Origin: Niveispirillum lacus
GTDB taxonomy: Bacteria; Pseudomonadota; Alphaproteobacteria; Azospirillales; Azospirillaceae
Assembly (NCBI RefSeq): GCF_002251795.1
Contig: NZ_NOXU01000023.1
Location: forward strand, 1 to 64,000
DNA: 64,000 nucleotides
Direction of reading: 5' to 3'
The stretch's first letter is position 1; each line of letters opens with the position of its first letter. The notes under the pieces were generated by a model. That model made no database searches. It saw only the letters and a list, made by a program, of their open reading frames with translations, and was not told the origin of the DNA. Shown here piece by piece: positions 63,176-64,000 of the stretch. A program made the translations under genes and the position numbers.

Positions 63176-63721
63176 TCACTTATGCGCCACTGATCCCGCG
63201 CCTTGATGCATGACCTTTTGTCCGCCGCCAAAGCGGGGATCATTTAACGAATCCGGGTTGGCGCTGCGGTAGGCATTGTGCAGCTTGTCGGATTGTTTAC
63301 GGGCGGTACTGGCGGCCAGTGATTTCTTTGTCGCCTCCTTCCTCAAAGCTTCTACCGGTTTGCGTTTTTCGAGCTGTTCATTCGCCGGCATCGGATTTTT
63401 GTTCTTGTGCCGGGTGAAGATTTCTTTGTCCAGCTTGCTGTTGGCCGTGCGGTACGCCAAATCCGCCTGTGCCGCCTCAGCCTCCAGCGCCTTATATTTG
63501 GCGACAGACTGATTCAGTTCCTCTTTGGTTGGCGGATCGTTGACCCGCTGGACAACCGGTTGCGCCGGCGATGCCAGCGGGGCCAACCGACGTTGAAGCG
63601 GCGGGAGGGAACGATGGTCATGCAGAACCGCATGGCCGTTTGTGGCAGGGCCAGGGTTGGCCTGTGACGGACTGGTTGGCGGCAGGGCGCGCTTTCGCGC
63701 CGGCATCAATGGCTTGAACAT
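63176..63721 (-). CDS. Hypothetical protein with PVVQR motif (possible eCIS/DUF4157-associated)
   Basis: 181 residues. The N-terminal 60 residues are basic and proline-rich and contain LPPLQRRLAPLASPAQPVVQRV. The rest is charged, helical and coiled-coil-like (AKYKALEAEAAQADLAYRTA; RKEATKKSLAASTARKQSDKLHNAYRSA). A P-VVQR segment near the N terminus is common in proteins found with DUF4157 domains and extracellular contractile injection systems, often as a processing or targeting stretch. No toxin domain is recognised. It has a TATAAT on its strand at 63766-63771. Confidence 0.5.
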   Translation of the reverse strand: MFKPLMPARKRALPPTSPSQANPGPATNGHAVLHDHRSLPPLQRRLAPLASPAQPVVQRVNDPPTKEELNQSVAKYKALEAEAAQADLAYRTANSKLDKEIFTRHKNKNPMPANEQLEKRKPVEALRKEATKKSLAASTARKQSDKLHNAYRSANPDSLNDPRFGGGQKVMHQGAGSVAHK

Positions 63722-64000
63722 GGCCGCCCCTGCTCCCTCCGCTAAAAACCCCGTCTATTACAACCATTATAATATAGGACGCATAGACTCAATCGGGCTT
63801 TATCAGCGTCACGCCAATGCCGGGGGGCGGATCGGGCCTGGGTGGCACGAACAGGGACCGCTGTGCAACGTCGCACATCCTGTCACAAAACTGACGCTAC
63901 CGGCATGGTAGCCCCTTTGCCTGTCCAGGGATCGGCCGGGTGGGGATGGTCATGGCCAGGGTGGAGGGTGCAGAAGGAGTGCTGGGGGCGGAGGTGCTGG
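63722..64000. other. Terminal intergenic stretch with a promoter-like TATAAT
   Basis: ATTATAAT at 63766-63773 gives a -10 box on both strands, 45 bp before the hypothetical gene start. A short frame opens at ATG 63946 and runs off the window end (begins MVMARVEGAEG); too short to call. Confidence 0.35.

Noticed and set aside
1-64000. tRNA, rRNA or riboswitch genes
   Set aside because: No cloverleaf, rRNA core or known riboswitch consensus was recognised by eye in the intergenic spaces; a covariance-model scan could still find one.

Overview
High-GC DNA with dense protein coding on both strands. The organism is most likely an alphaproteobacterium: it carries two TonB-dependent receptors (one of the Xanthomonas/Caulobacter sugar type), a holin of the gene-transfer-agent family, TGTTAGYRCTARCA LacI-type operators, and the biotin operon typical of the class. 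The mix of Azospirillum-like and sphingomonad-like gene families would fit a Niveispirillum or Azospirillum relative, but that genus-level guess is inference. I saw no rRNA, tRNA, CRISPR array, integrase or transposase gene.

Region 1 (about 0.1-26.3 kb) is a large catabolic island. It encodes a TonB receptor, a GntR/FCD regulator, three Rieske oxygenase alpha subunits with no beta subunits, one Rieske ferredoxin and one ferredoxin reductase that could serve all three. It also has an acyl-CoA dehydrogenase, two SDRs (one with a non-canonical active site), a CoA ligase between two ABM-domain proteins, a family III CoA-transferase, and an SCP-x-type thiolase next to an HMG-CoA-synthase/DUF35 fusion. 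A PVA-dehydrogenase-like quinohaemoprotein and an acetoin/pyruvate-dehydrogenase-like E1alpha-E1beta-E2 set without E3 complete it. Promoter regions carry TGTATACA-like sites, suggesting one regulon under the GntR protein. The genes suggest import, oxygenation, CoA activation and chain shortening of an unidentified, probably hydrophobic or cyclic substrate.

Region 2 (26.3-31.0 kb) is a very large hybrid histidine kinase translationally coupled to a REC-GGDEF diguanylate cyclase. Region 3 (31.1-36.8 kb) is the biotin locus: bioD divergent from bioB-bioA-bioF-hydrolase-bioC, with every junction overlapping.

Region 4 (36.8-39.6 kb) is an ECF sigma/anti-sigma pair beside a peroxiredoxin-like/2OG-Fe(II) oxygenase fusion. 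The sigma gene and the oxygenase share a GGGATG-N16-CGTTT promoter, so they look like a small self-contained regulon. Region 5 (39.6-49.7 kb) is mixed: GH10 xylanase, M28 peptidase, LysE and EamA transporters with an Lrp regulator, DUF417 and Ohr stress proteins, TerB-like and DUF4112 proteins, an isolated GTA-type holin, a cupin and a spermidine-synthase-like protein.

Region 6 (49.8-53.5 kb) looks like a glutarate module: CoA-transferase, glutaryl-CoA dehydrogenase and a divergent LysR regulator. A 94-bp-period tandem duplication lies between the first two. Region 7 (53.5-63.1 kb) is a 1131-residue TonB receptor divergent from four overlapping tryptophan-halogenase-family genes, with two LacI-type palindromes between them. 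The second of the four has lost the halogenase catalytic residues. The window ends with a small protein carrying a PVVQR motif reminiscent of eCIS/DUF4157-associated proteins.
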